From: an uncultured Lachnospiraceae bacterium
GTDB taxonomy: Bacteria > Bacillota > Clostridia > Lachnospirales > Lachnospiraceae
Assembly: GCA_910578175.1 (NCBI GenBank)
Contig: CAJTPF010000002.1
Span: forward strand, 62,001 to 126,000
Direction of reading: 5' to 3'
Length of the DNA: 64,000 nt
Shown here: positions 52,624 through 60,373 of the stretch, piece by piece
Layout: each line of letters starts with the position of its first letter
Position numbering within the stretch: the first letter of the stretch is position 1
The notes under the pieces: generated by a model
Seen by the model: the letters and a program-made list of their open reading frames with translations, nothing else
What the model was told of the DNA's origin: nothing
The model's database searches: none
Position numbers and translations under genes: made by a program

Positions 52624-53967
52624 TTAATATTCATGTTTTTTTACTTCATAATTGGCGAATTTTGTATAATCCGGCATCCAAACCAGTTCAACGGTTCCGA
52701 TCGGACCGTTTCTCTGCTTTGCTATGATCACCTCAGCAATCCCCTTTTTATCACTTTCTTTGTTGTAATAATCATCACGATATAAAAACATTACTACATC
52801 GGCATCCTGCTCTATGGCCCCGGATTCACGCAAATCCGACAGCATCGGCCTGTGGTCGGGACGCTGTTCCACCGCCCGGCTTAACTGGGATAATGCCACC
52901 ACGGGTACATTCAGTTCTCTCGCCAAAGCTTTTAATGAGCGGGAAATTTCAGAAATTTCCTGCTGACGGCTTTCGGAATGGCGTCCCGCCGTCATGAGCT
53001 GCAGATAATCTATGATAACTATCCCAAGATTATGCTCCAGTTTATATTTTCTGCATTTGGAACGCAGTTCCGTAATGGAAATACCTGGTGTATCATCTAT
53101 GATCAGATTGGAATTACCGATAATATTTGCACTCTCAATGAGCCGTTCCCAGTCACTGTCCTCCAGGTCACCGGACCGGATCTTCTGGGAATTTACCTTG
53201 GATTCCAATGCAAATAAACGGTTCACCAATTGTTCTTTTGACATTTCCAAACTGAATATGGCCACTGTAACGTTCTTTCGAAAAGCCATATATTCCGCAA
53301 TATTCAGTTCAAAAGCCGTTTTACCCATTGAAGGTCTGGCGGCGATCAATATCAGATCTGATGGCTGAAATCCCGACATTTTAAAATCAAGGTCCGTAAA
53401 ACCGCATGGAATACCGGTTACATTGCCGCTGGTCTTGGAGGCCGCTTCAATCTTCTCCATCGCATTGATGACAACCTGCCGGATGGGAACATAATCTCCG
53501 CCCTCTTTTGACTGGAGCAGTTCAAATATTCTCTTTTCCGTATCCGCCATTATGGTTTCCAGATCTTCTTTTCCAACATAGCAGGTATTGGCAATATCCT
53601 CATTCACTTTTATCAGTTTCCGTAAAGTGGATTTTTCTTTTACGATTTTAGCATAATATTTCACGTTGGCAGAGGTAGGCACCGCCTCCAGCAGTCCCCT
53701 GATAAAATCAAGGCTGCTTAACTCCTGCGGTACATCCATAGCGCCCAGCCGCTCCTGCAACGTAACCAGATCCACAGGCTTTCCGCTACTATACATATCA
53801 TACATGGCCCGAAACAATATACCATACTGATTTCCATAAAAATCCTCTGCCGAAATAATCTCGCTTGCTGCAACAATGGCATCCGTATCCATAAGCATGG
53901 CGCCGATAACCGCCTGTTCCGCTTCTATATTATGGGGTAATGTACGTCTGATAAGCGCCTCTTCCAT
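52624..53967 (-). CDS. dnaB: Replicative DNA helicase
   Basis: Helicase of 447 residues, full length. The N-terminal domain begins PHNIEAEQAVIGAML, typical of DnaB. The RecA-like domain has Walker A ARPSMGKT, LEMSKEQLVNRL, IIDYLQLM and the arginine-rich ending FLYRDDYYN. It unwinds DNA at the replication fork. It follows rplI with 24 bases between. No intein interrupts the gene. Confidence 0.98.
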   Translation of the reverse strand: MEEALIRRTLPHNIEAEQAVIGAMLMDTDAIVAASEIISAEDFYGNQYGILFRAMYDMYSSGKPVDLVTLQERLGAMDVPQELSSLDFIRGLLEAVPTSANVKYYAKIVKEKSTLRKLIKVNEDIANTCYVGKEDLETIMADTEKRIFELLQSKEGGDYVPIRQVVINAMEKIEAASKTSGNVTGIPCGFTDLDFKMSGFQPSDLILIAARPSMGKTAFELNIAEYMAFRKNVTVAIFSLEMSKEQLVNRLFALESKVNSQKIRSGDLEDSDWERLIESANIIGNSNLIIDDTPGISITELRSKCRKYKLEHNLGIVIIDYLQLMTAGRHSESRQQEISEISRSLKALARELNVPVVALSQLSRAVEQRPDHRPMLSDLRESGAIEQDADVVMFLYRDDYYNKESDKKGIAEVIIAKQRNGPIGTVELVWMPDYTKFANYEVKKHEY

Positions 53968-53991
53968 TGTCTACCTCTTTGTCCAATACTT

Positions 53992-54438
53992 TTATTCTTC
54001 TACTACTTTTACCGTCAGCTCCGCTGTTACTTCCGGATGCAATTTAAGCTGTACGATATGGCAGCCTAATGACTTAATTGCCTCCTGAAGCACCAGTTTC
54101 TTTTTATCAATCTCCATATTTAACTGTTCTTTTGCCGCTACTGCAATCTCCTTCGCCGAAATTGATCCAAAAGTTTTTCCGCCAGCGCCTGTTTTTAATT
54201 TAACGGTTACGGAAGCCTCTTTCAGTTCTTCCGCCTGTTTTTTTGCATTCTCCAGTTTCTCTTTTGCAATCTTTGCATTATTGGCTTCCTGCAGTTTTAA
54301 ATCATTGAGATTTTTACTATTGGCCTCCAATCCGAGATTTTTCTTTAGTATAAAATTTCTGGCATATCCGTCATTCACTTTTACAATCTGACCCTTTTTA
54401 CCAAGGGATTTTACGTCTTCCAATAAAATAACTTCCAT
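53992..54438 (-). CDS. rplI: Ribosomal protein bL9
   Basis: bL9 of 148 residues. N-terminal domain VILLEDVKSLGKKGQIVKVNDGYARNFI is the family signature; a long connecting helix and the C-terminal domain with LGCHIVQLKLHPEVTAEL follow. GGTGAGAAG precedes ATG. It lies between gdpP and dnaB, the usual Firmicutes order. Confidence 0.97.
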   Translation of the reverse strand: MEVILLEDVKSLGKKGQIVKVNDGYARNFILKKNLGLEANSKNLNDLKLQEANNAKIAKEKLENAKKQAEELKEASVTVKLKTGAGGKTFGSISAKEIAVAAKEQLNMEIDKKKLVLQEAIKSLGCHIVQLKLHPEVTAELTVKVVEE

Positions 54439-54500
54439 AATCTTCTCACCATCCGGTCCGAAAACGACCAGCCTTTCTTATATGCTTCACAGTTCATCTT

Positions 54501-56612
54501 TTACACTTCTCCGGCTTCCGTCATGACGTCTATGGTATCTTTCACGATCTTTTTCGCCTCACCCACCGAAACATTTTCCAACTGGGCTCCTGCCGTATCC
54601 AGATGACCGCCGCCGCCCAGACGCTCCATTATAAGCTGAACACTTAATTCTCCCATAGAACGGGCGCTTACATATATCTTATTATTATGTTCGGTCAATA
54701 CAAACGCCGCTTTAATTCCTCTGATGTTCAATAATTCGTCGGCCGCCTGGGCGCCTACCACAGTGGGACTATCCAGACCTTCCGACGGACACACCGCCAT
54801 GGCATACACATCATTAAATACTTCCGCACTCCGGATAGCTTCCGCCTTTGCCCTGTAATCATCCATGGTATCCCGGAAAAGCTTCCGTACTCTGGTAACA
54901 TCAGCGCCGCATTTTCTTAAAAACGCAGCAGCTTCAAAAGTTCTGACGCCAGTTTTCTTTGCAAAATTATTGGTGTCGATCATAATTCCGGCATACATGG
55001 CATCTGCTTCCACCGACCTGATCTTTATACCATCATAAAAATACTGCAAAATCTCTGCCACCATTTCGGAGGCAGACGAGGCATAAGGTTCTATATAGGA
55101 AAGTGATGCATTTTCAATCACCTCGCTGCTCTGCCGGTGGTGGTCCAATACTACGATGGCTTTGGATTTATTTAATATCTCCGGACATTCCACATAACTT
55201 GGCCGGTTGACATCCACTACCACCACTGCCGTGTTGACATCCACCAGTTCTATGGCCTGTTCGCTTTTTACAAATATATCGTCTTCATACTCATCGCTGT
55301 CAATAAATTTTTCCATCATCGGCCGGATGGATGTGGTAATTTCATTAATGACGATATGCACCTTTTTGTTTATCGCCTTGGAAGCCCTGTAGATACCGAT
55401 AGCAGAACCAAAGGAATCAATATCTCCTATTTTATGTCCCATAATGATCACTTTGTCTTTTGTCTCCAGCAATTCTCTCAATGCATGAGCCTTTACTCTG
55501 GCCTTAACCCTTGTATTTTTTTCTACCTGTCTGGATTTACCGCCATAGAAATATATTTTTTCTCCGTCCTTAACAACCGCCTGGTCACCGCCGCGTCCCA
55601 GCGCCAGATCAATGGCAATCCGGGAATACTCGCAATTCTGCGGATATTCTTCGCCATTTACGCCGAGGCCGATACTGATGGTCACAGCCATCTCATTTCC
55701 AATGTTGACTGCTTTTACCTCGTCCAGTATAGAAAACTTATTGCTCTGCAATAAAGATACATATTTTTGTTTTATGACTACAAAATACTTATCTTTTTCC
55801 ATTTTCTTAACGACACCATTGTATGTTGCAAAATATTTATTTATCTTTCTGTCGATCAGAGCGATTAAAAGCGAACGCCTGACATCTTCAACGCTTTGCA
55901 GGGCATCATCATAGTTATCCAGATAAATCAAACCGGCCACCATTTTCTGTTCCGAATTTTCTTTCAGCAGACGCTTTATTTCCGTTTCGTCAAACAGATA
56001 CATGGCAATCAGATATTCGCCGCCGGCATCGTCATATTTCTCCGCCGCTTCTCCTTCGATCACGGAATGTGCGCCGGAAAAGTTCTCATCTACAGATATC
56101 CTGCTGAATTCGGCTTTATAAAAATGATTATTATAATGTATTTCTACTTTTTTCTCACTATCCTGACCGTTAAAATCCAGAACATCTTCCTGAATATTAT
56201 CAAATACCGAAAAGATCGGTTTAAATCCTGTATCCGGCATGATTTCCGCCAGTGATTTATTGGTCCATAATATTCTTCCTGTCTTATCCAGCAAACCATA
56301 AGGCAGTTCCAAATCTTTTATCAGTCTTTTCTGAACCTGGGTATAATCCGTGGCAAATTCTACCATCTCCTGTAAATATCGTTTTTTGCTGTAACGATAT
56401 ATAAAGTATGTCAGTATAAAGTAGACGATCGTAACGGCACCCAGAATCCCACCAGGTATAACATCCTTTATGCAAAGCCATACCTCTGCCGGAAGCAGCA
56501 AAAGACATAAATAAACCGGCATACGGAGATAGATCGGCGTTCTGCCCTGTATCTGAAATTTATTTAAATTTGTGTTTTTATTTTTATTTTTCTTTTCTTC
56601 CATATTTTTCAT
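54501..56612 (-). CDS. gdpP: Cyclic-di-AMP phosphodiesterase GdpP
   Basis: Protein of about 703 residues from ATG 56612 (AGGTG close upstream; several nearby ATGs are possible). Two N-terminal membrane helices (about 30-75), a PAS-like domain, a degenerate GGDEF domain without the GGDEF motif, then the DHH/DHHA1 phosphodiesterase. DHH motifs are GDIDSFGSAIG, VVVDVNRPSY, LDHHRQS and GGGGHLDTAGAQ. It degrades c-di-AMP, controlling turgor and wall homeostasis. It heads gdpP-rplI-dnaB and has its own promoter. Confidence 0.95.
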   Translation of the reverse strand: MKNMEEKKNKNKNTNLNKFQIQGRTPIYLRMPVYLCLLLLPAEVWLCIKDVIPGGILGAVTIVYFILTYFIYRYSKKRYLQEMVEFATDYTQVQKRLIKDLELPYGLLDKTGRILWTNKSLAEIMPDTGFKPIFSVFDNIQEDVLDFNGQDSEKKVEIHYNNHFYKAEFSRISVDENFSGAHSVIEGEAAEKYDDAGGEYLIAMYLFDETEIKRLLKENSEQKMVAGLIYLDNYDDALQSVEDVRRSLLIALIDRKINKYFATYNGVVKKMEKDKYFVVIKQKYVSLLQSNKFSILDEVKAVNIGNEMAVTISIGLGVNGEEYPQNCEYSRIAIDLALGRGGDQAVVKDGEKIYFYGGKSRQVEKNTRVKARVKAHALRELLETKDKVIIMGHKIGDIDSFGSAIGIYRASKAINKKVHIVINEITTSIRPMMEKFIDSDEYEDDIFVKSEQAIELVDVNTAVVVVDVNRPSYVECPEILNKSKAIVVLDHHRQSSEVIENASLSYIEPYASSASEMVAEILQYFYDGIKIRSVEADAMYAGIMIDTNNFAKKTGVRTFEAAAFLRKCGADVTRVRKLFRDTMDDYRAKAEAIRSAEVFNDVYAMAVCPSEGLDSPTVVGAQAADELLNIRGIKAAFVLTEHNNKIYVSARSMGELSVQLIMERLGGGGHLDTAGAQLENVSVGEAKKIVKDTIDVMTEAGEV

Positions 56613-56678
56613 ATTGCACCTATGCATAAAAATCCATATCATGATTTTTCTATAGATAATTTAACTACGATAAATGCT

Positions 56679-56707
56679 ATTATATCATCTTTCATAAAAA
56701 ATAGCAA
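56679..56707 (-). promoter_or_regulatory. Promoter of gdpP
   Basis: Minus-strand TTGCTA (56707-56702), 17-base spacer, TATAAT (56684-56679). Predicted start near 56672, directly after the rpsR terminator. Confidence 0.75.
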
Positions 56708-56725
56708 ATAACGGACTTTCACGAT

Positions 56726-56757
56726 AAAAAAGAGCGACATACTTAAATATGTCGCTC
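56726..56757 (-). terminator. Rho-independent terminator after rpsR
   Basis: GAGCGACATA and TATGTCGCTC form a perfect 10-bp stem with a 6-base loop, followed by TTTTTT on the minus strand. Ends rpsF-ssb-rpsR. Confidence 0.92.
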
Positions 56758-56763
56758 CAAAAA

Positions 56764-57036
56764 TTAATCTAATGTATAAGGCATAAGTGCGATATGTCTT
56801 GCACGCTTGATGGCAACGGTAAGGGCTCTCTGATGTTTTGCACAATTGCCTGTAATTCTTCTAGGAAGAATCTTACCTCTTTCAGACACATATCTTTTTA
56901 ACTTATTCACATCCTTGAAATCAATTGTATTATTCTTCTCGCCACAGAATACGCAGACTTTCTTTCTTCTGCGTCCGCCTCTTCTCTTCATTGGAGAATC
57001 GCTTCTGTCGCCTTTTTCAGATTTATTATATGGCAT
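56764..57036 (-). CDS. rpsR: Ribosomal protein bS18
   Basis: bS18 of 90 residues with a basic N-terminal extension. The zinc-type residues are kept: CVFC near 28-31 and NCAKHQRAL later. The conserved core is GKILPRRITGNC. AAGGAGG precedes ATG. It is the third gene of rpsF-ssb-rpsR. Confidence 0.97.
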   Translation of the reverse strand: MPYNKSEKGDRSDSPMKRRGGRRRKKVCVFCGEKNNTIDFKDVNKLKRYVSERGKILPRRITGNCAKHQRALTVAIKRARHIALMPYTLD

Positions 57037-57072
57037 TGAAATGGCCTCCTTCTATACTTTAATTAAATGATC

Positions 57073-57516
57073 TTAGTTGAATGGTAAACCTTCATCCTCC
57101 ACGCCATCCGGTATGTTCATAAATCCATCACCGGCTGCGCTGATCGGTTCCGGTCTCGCTGCCTGATAGCCGCCCCCTTCATGGCCGCCTGCTGCAGCTT
57201 TGCTTTCGGCAAATTCTGTATTTTCTACCACAACATCCGTTGTGTATACTTTTACTCCATCTTTATTTGTATAACTGCCTGTCTGGATTCTGCCCTCCAC
57301 AACAAGTTTAGTCCCCTGATGAACATATCTTTCAATAAACTCACCTGTCTTACCAAACGCTACACAATTGATGAAATCTGCTGTTGCTTCTCCATCTCTT
57401 TTAAATCTGCGGTCTACGGCCAGTGTAAATCTTGCGACAGCCATAGCCTGTTCGCCTTGCGAATATCTTATATCCGGGTCTCTGGTCAGACGACCCACAA
57501 GAATAACTTTATTCAT
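57073..57516 (-). CDS. ssb: Single-stranded DNA-binding protein
   Basis: SSB of 147 residues. The OB-fold begins NKVILVGRLTRDPDIRYSQG and includes FINCVAFGKTGEF. The C-terminal tail is Gly-rich and ends DEGLPFN, a variant of the acidic DDDIPF tip used for partner binding; here the tip has an extra Asn. It lies between rpsF and rpsR. Confidence 0.96.
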   Translation of the reverse strand: MNKVILVGRLTRDPDIRYSQGEQAMAVARFTLAVDRRFKRDGEATADFINCVAFGKTGEFIERYVHQGTKLVVEGRIQTGSYTNKDGVKVYTTDVVVENTEFAESKAAAGGHEGGGYQAARPEPISAAGDGFMNIPDGVEDEGLPFN

Positions 57517-57583
57517 ACAACCTCTTTTCCGAATATCCTTTGTATCGAATCGAATATCTCATAAATCAAGCACAAATGTGCAA

Positions 57584-57874
57584 TTATTCAGCTTCTTCTT
57601 TCACACATAAAAATCTGATAACGTTTTCCATAATACGGATTGAGTTCTCAACCTGTGCAGGACACTGTGAATCAGCTTCAAATTTGATAAAGTAATAAAA
57701 TGCTTCTCTCATTTTCTGAATTTCATAAGCAAGTCTTTTCTTACCCCATTCATCAACATTTGTAACTGTTCCGCCGAAACGAGCGATGTATTCCTTCACT
57801 TTTTCGATCGTAGCAGCTCTTTCTTCATCTTCGAGTTTTGCGCTGACAACTACTGCTAATTCATATTTGTTCAT
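57584..57874 (-). CDS. rpsF: Ribosomal protein bS6
   Basis: bS6 of 96 residues: NKYELAVVVSAKLEDE at the N-terminus, then WGKKRLAYEIQKMREAFYYFI. It pairs with bS18 in the 30S platform. AAAAGGAGG is 12 bases before ATG. The leader contains a small hairpin (GTTCCTTAT/ATAAGGGAC). Confidence 0.97.
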   Translation of the reverse strand: MNKYELAVVVSAKLEDEERAATIEKVKEYIARFGGTVTNVDEWGKKRLAYEIQKMREAFYYFIKFEADSQCPAQVENSIRIMENVIRFLCVKEEAE

Positions 57875-57953
57875 GCGTCTCTTTTACCTCCTTTTGGTCT
57901 CTGGTCCCTTATTCTATAAGGAACAAGGATAAATTAATATATCACGAATAAGT

Positions 57954-57982
57954 AGTCTATCATATTTTCCAGTATTATGCAA
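57954..57982 (-). promoter_or_regulatory. Promoter of rpsF-ssb-rpsR
   Basis: Minus-strand TTGCAT (57982-57977), 17-base spacer, TAGACT (57959-57954). The -10 is a partial match. The leader of about 75 bases holds a 9-bp hairpin; the CCG bulge of the known S6:S18 operator is not obvious. Confidence 0.5.
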
Positions 57983-57988
57983 GTACTT

Positions 57989-58825
57989 TTATTCCAAATT
58001 TAGCTTTTTTGATATCGCATAATCTGTCACAAAGAAACAGATACTGATCATAATTATTTGTATCACAACGCAGACTGCAAACATCTGAAGCATCGTACCG
58101 TCCAATACTTCCACATATTGTTCAAAAGTGTCTACTTCATTCATTTGAATATGCATATGCCGCAGATTATGACCGATATTCGGAAGCACTGACGTTAATA
58201 TGTTTGTCAATATTGCTCCGATTGTGACCAATAAATAATTTAACACAAAATAAAATACAACAGAGGCAAAAACTCTGTGTTTTGAAAAAATATGTCCCAA
58301 TGCCAGGGCTGCAAAAATCTCCAGCATACACAAAAGAAACAGCAAAAGTAATAATACGCAGAAACATGCAATATACATGATCAGTCTTGGATATTCGTTT
58401 ACAACTTCCAGAAAGGTATTAAATCCCTCCATCATATTACTGCCATGTTCCATAAGATATATAATAAATAAAGATAAAAATGATACTGCCACGGAAACCA
58501 GCAGCCATACCAGATCCGTCACAAGTTTTGCCGTCAAATGCTGCCATGATCTTACTGGAAGCGTATGAGTCAGATATCCTTCATCTTTCAGCATATTGTT
58601 GTAAAATCTGTAGATCATTATCACAAATGCCACGATAAATCCTGCAAATATACAGAACACGCAGGCAACTGCCGCTACGCCCACAATAATCTGCCAGATA
58701 AGATTATCAAACGGAAGATACATTGCAATTTTCGAAAAAACCGTTAATGCCAGCGTTGCACCAAATAGCAATACAAAACTTTTGCCTGTAGCCTTAAATT
58801 CATGTTTAATCAGTTTTCCTAACAT
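57989..58825 (-). CDS. ABC transporter membrane protein (ABC-2-like)
   Basis: Membrane protein of 278 residues with about six hydrophobic segments (roughly 18-38, 45-70, 100-125, 150-175, 180-205 and 245-270). It begins GKLIKHEFKATGKSFVLLF, typical of ABC-2 permeases. It overlaps the ATPase gene by 7 bases. With the GntR regulator upstream it forms a Ytr-like three-gene unit. The substrate is unknown; Ytr-type systems often answer to wall-active compounds. Confidence 0.85.
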   Translation of the reverse strand: MLGKLIKHEFKATGKSFVLLFGATLALTVFSKIAMYLPFDNLIWQIIVGVAAVACVFCIFAGFIVAFVIMIYRFYNNMLKDEGYLTHTLPVRSWQHLTAKLVTDLVWLLVSVAVSFLSLFIIYLMEHGSNMMEGFNTFLEVVNEYPRLIMYIACFCVLLLLLFLLCMLEIFAALALGHIFSKHRVFASVVFYFVLNYLLVTIGAILTNILTSVLPNIGHNLRHMHIQMNEVDTFEQYVEVLDGTMLQMFAVCVVIQIIMISICFFVTDYAISKKLNLE

Positions 58826-59520
58826 CTGAATACCTCCCTAAACAGCGCGTCTACGGATTTTCCTTCGACAGCACGTATTTCATCAACATTCTTGTGAAGT
58901 TTTAGTTTCCCTTCGTGAATAAAAATCACTTCATCTAAAATCTGTTCCACATCCGATATCAGATGCGTTGAGATAACTACCGAAGCTTCGGGATTATAAT
59001 TACTGATTATCGTATTCAGTATGTAATCTCTGGCTGCCGGATCTACACCGCCAATAGGTTCATCCAGCAGATATAATTCCGCCTGTCTGCTCATTACAAG
59101 AATCAGTTGTACTTTTTCCTTTGTACCTTTGGACATGGTTTTTAATCTGTCTTTGGGATTGATCTTTAAAGCCGCCAGCATATCATAAGCTTTCATCGCA
59201 TCAAAGTCTTCATAAAAATCTGCCAGAAGATTAATATAATCATTGGGCGACATGGAATTATTCAGATAACTCCGCTCCGGTAAATAGGAAACCGCCTTTT
59301 TCGATTCTGCTCCCACCGGATGAGCATTAATGCGTATCTCGCCTTTTGTAGGCTGAATCAGTCCGTTGCACATTTTGATCAGTGTTGTCTTTCCGCTACC
59401 GTTTGGCCCAAGCAATCCAATGATCCTTCCTTTTTCCAAAGTCAGGTTTAATTCTGACAACACTGCTTTAGAGCCGTAATTTTTTGTCAGATGTTGCGTC
59501 TCTAAAATTATCTCACTCAT
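58819..59520 (-). CDS. ABC transporter ATP-binding protein (YtrB-like)
   Basis: ATPase of 233 residues. Walker A GPNGSGKT; a signature that deviates from LSGGQ: MSKGTKEKVQLIL; Walker B LYLLDEP; H-loop STHLISD. The M-S-K-G-T variant is common in this ABC-2 subfamily (YtrB/EcsA-like). AAGGAAGG precedes the start. It lies between the regulator and the permease. Confidence 0.93.
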   Translation of the reverse strand: MSEIILETQHLTKNYGSKAVLSELNLTLEKGRIIGLLGPNGSGKTTLIKMCNGLIQPTKGEIRINAHPVGAESKKAVSYLPERSYLNNSMSPNDYINLLADFYEDFDAMKAYDMLAALKINPKDRLKTMSKGTKEKVQLILVMSRQAELYLLDEPIGGVDPAARDYILNTIISNYNPEASVVISTHLISDVEQILDEVIFIHEGKLKLHKNVDEIRAVEGKSVDALFREVFRC

Positions 59521-59541
59521 ATTTCACCCTTCCTTTCCTTT

Positions 59542-59901
59542 TCAGCTATTCTTTTCTTCCATTAACCGGATAATCTCTTCTTTCGTATAGCCCAGCTGTT
59601 TCATGGTTACCAGAAATCCTTCGATATGCTGCACCGCGATCCCCTCCTTTATCCTTTGTATCAGTTCCCTGTCTTCCGTTATCGTTCTCCCACTGGTCCT
59701 CTGAGAATATACCAGACCCATCCGCTCCAGCTCCGCCAGTGCTCTCTGCATCGTATTTGGATTTACCGCCGCTTCCGCTGCTAAATCCCTTACCGATAAC
59801 ATCCTGTCGCCCGCTTTATATTCACCTGATATGATCTTTAACTCAATCTGCTCAAGAAGCTGGGTATAGATCGGCCTGTCACTCTTAAATTCCCATGCCA
59901 T
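59542..59901 (-). CDS. GntR-family regulator (YtrA subfamily)
   Basis: Small regulator of 119 residues: winged HTH RPIYTQLLEQIELKIISGEY, then the recognition part AAEAAVNPNTMQRALAELER and a short helical tail. The lack of a large ligand-binding domain defines the YtrA subfamily, which usually represses its own ABC operon. A clear palindrome overlaps the -10 of its promoter. Confidence 0.93.
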   Translation of the reverse strand: MAWEFKSDRPIYTQLLEQIELKIISGEYKAGDRMLSVRDLAAEAAVNPNTMQRALAELERMGLVYSQRTSGRTITEDRELIQRIKEGIAVQHIEGFLVTMKQLGYTKEEIIRLMEEKNS

Positions 59902-59947
59902 CTTTTCACCTTCTTTGTTTACATTTCTTTACATTTGCATTATTGTT

Positions 59948-59975
59948 ACGTTGTATTAATTACTTAATACAGTGT
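59948..59975. promoter_or_regulatory. Operator palindrome for the YtrA-like regulator
   Basis: Pattern AC-n2-TGTATTAA-n-TA-n-TTAATACA-n2-GT is nearly fully symmetric over 28 bases and overlaps the -10 of the operon promoter. This is the expected autoregulatory GntR site. Confidence 0.75.
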
Positions 59976-59999
59976 AGCAGTTTTTCTTTTCCTTGTCAA
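59971..59999 (-). promoter_or_regulatory. Promoter of the YtrA-like/ABC operon
   Basis: Minus-strand TTGACA (59999-59994), 17-base spacer, TACACT (59976-59971). Predicted start lies inside the palindrome. Confidence 0.75.
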
Positions 60000-60011
60000 T
60001 AATTTTTTAAT

Positions 60012-60049
60012 AAGAAAAATCCGGCACACAACTTATTCTGCACCGGATT
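60012..60049 (-). terminator. Terminator at the end of the DUF951 gene
   Basis: AATCCGG and CCGGATT pair across a loop of 18 bases, followed by TTTTTCTTATT on the minus strand. The stop codon of the DUF951 gene is within the loop. Confidence 0.75.
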
Positions 60050-60230
60050 CTCTCTTATTTTTTTTATGCGAAATACTTTTTTCCACTGTAGTTCTGGGTA
60101 TCATGATCTGATGCCCGCAGCCACTGCATTTTAATCTGAAATCAGCACCAATCCGCAATATTTCCCATGTATCGCTGCCACAGGGATGTTTTTTTTTCAG
60201 TCTGATCAGCTGTCCAATCTCAAAATCCAT
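60033..60230 (-). CDS. DUF951 protein
   Basis: Protein of 65 residues from ATG 60230. The family pattern is complete: IGQLIRLKKKHPCGSDTWEILRIGADFRLKCSGCGHQIMIPR. Three Cys residues may bind a metal. Small DUF951 proteins are common in Firmicutes, often near mechanosensitive channel or ribosomal genes; the function is not established. A longer start 14 codons upstream would begin within a GGAGG region. Confidence 0.9.
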   Translation of the reverse strand: MDFEIGQLIRLKKKHPCGSDTWEILRIGADFRLKCSGCGHQIMIPRTTVEKSISHKKNKRESGAE

Positions 60231-60276
60231 TCCCGAATACACCCGGCCTCTGCCGCCGCTGTTCCTCCACAAAACA

Positions 60277-60354
60277 GACGGATCCTTTCTTCAAATTTCT
60301 ATTATTTATCATTTAGGTGTTTCATAAATAATACAACAAATGAAAGGATCCGTC
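60277..60354. repeat. 13-bp inverted repeat with AT-rich spacer
   Basis: GACGGATCCTTTC (60277-60289) and GAAAGGATCCGTC (60342-60354) are exact complements separated by 52 AT-rich bases. It lies between the YhgE-like and DUF951 genes. On the minus strand TGTTTTG follows; the U tract is poor. A long-loop terminator or a DNA site are both possible. Confidence 0.6.
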
Positions 60355-60373
60355 CAGTTTTCTTTTTTTGTTT

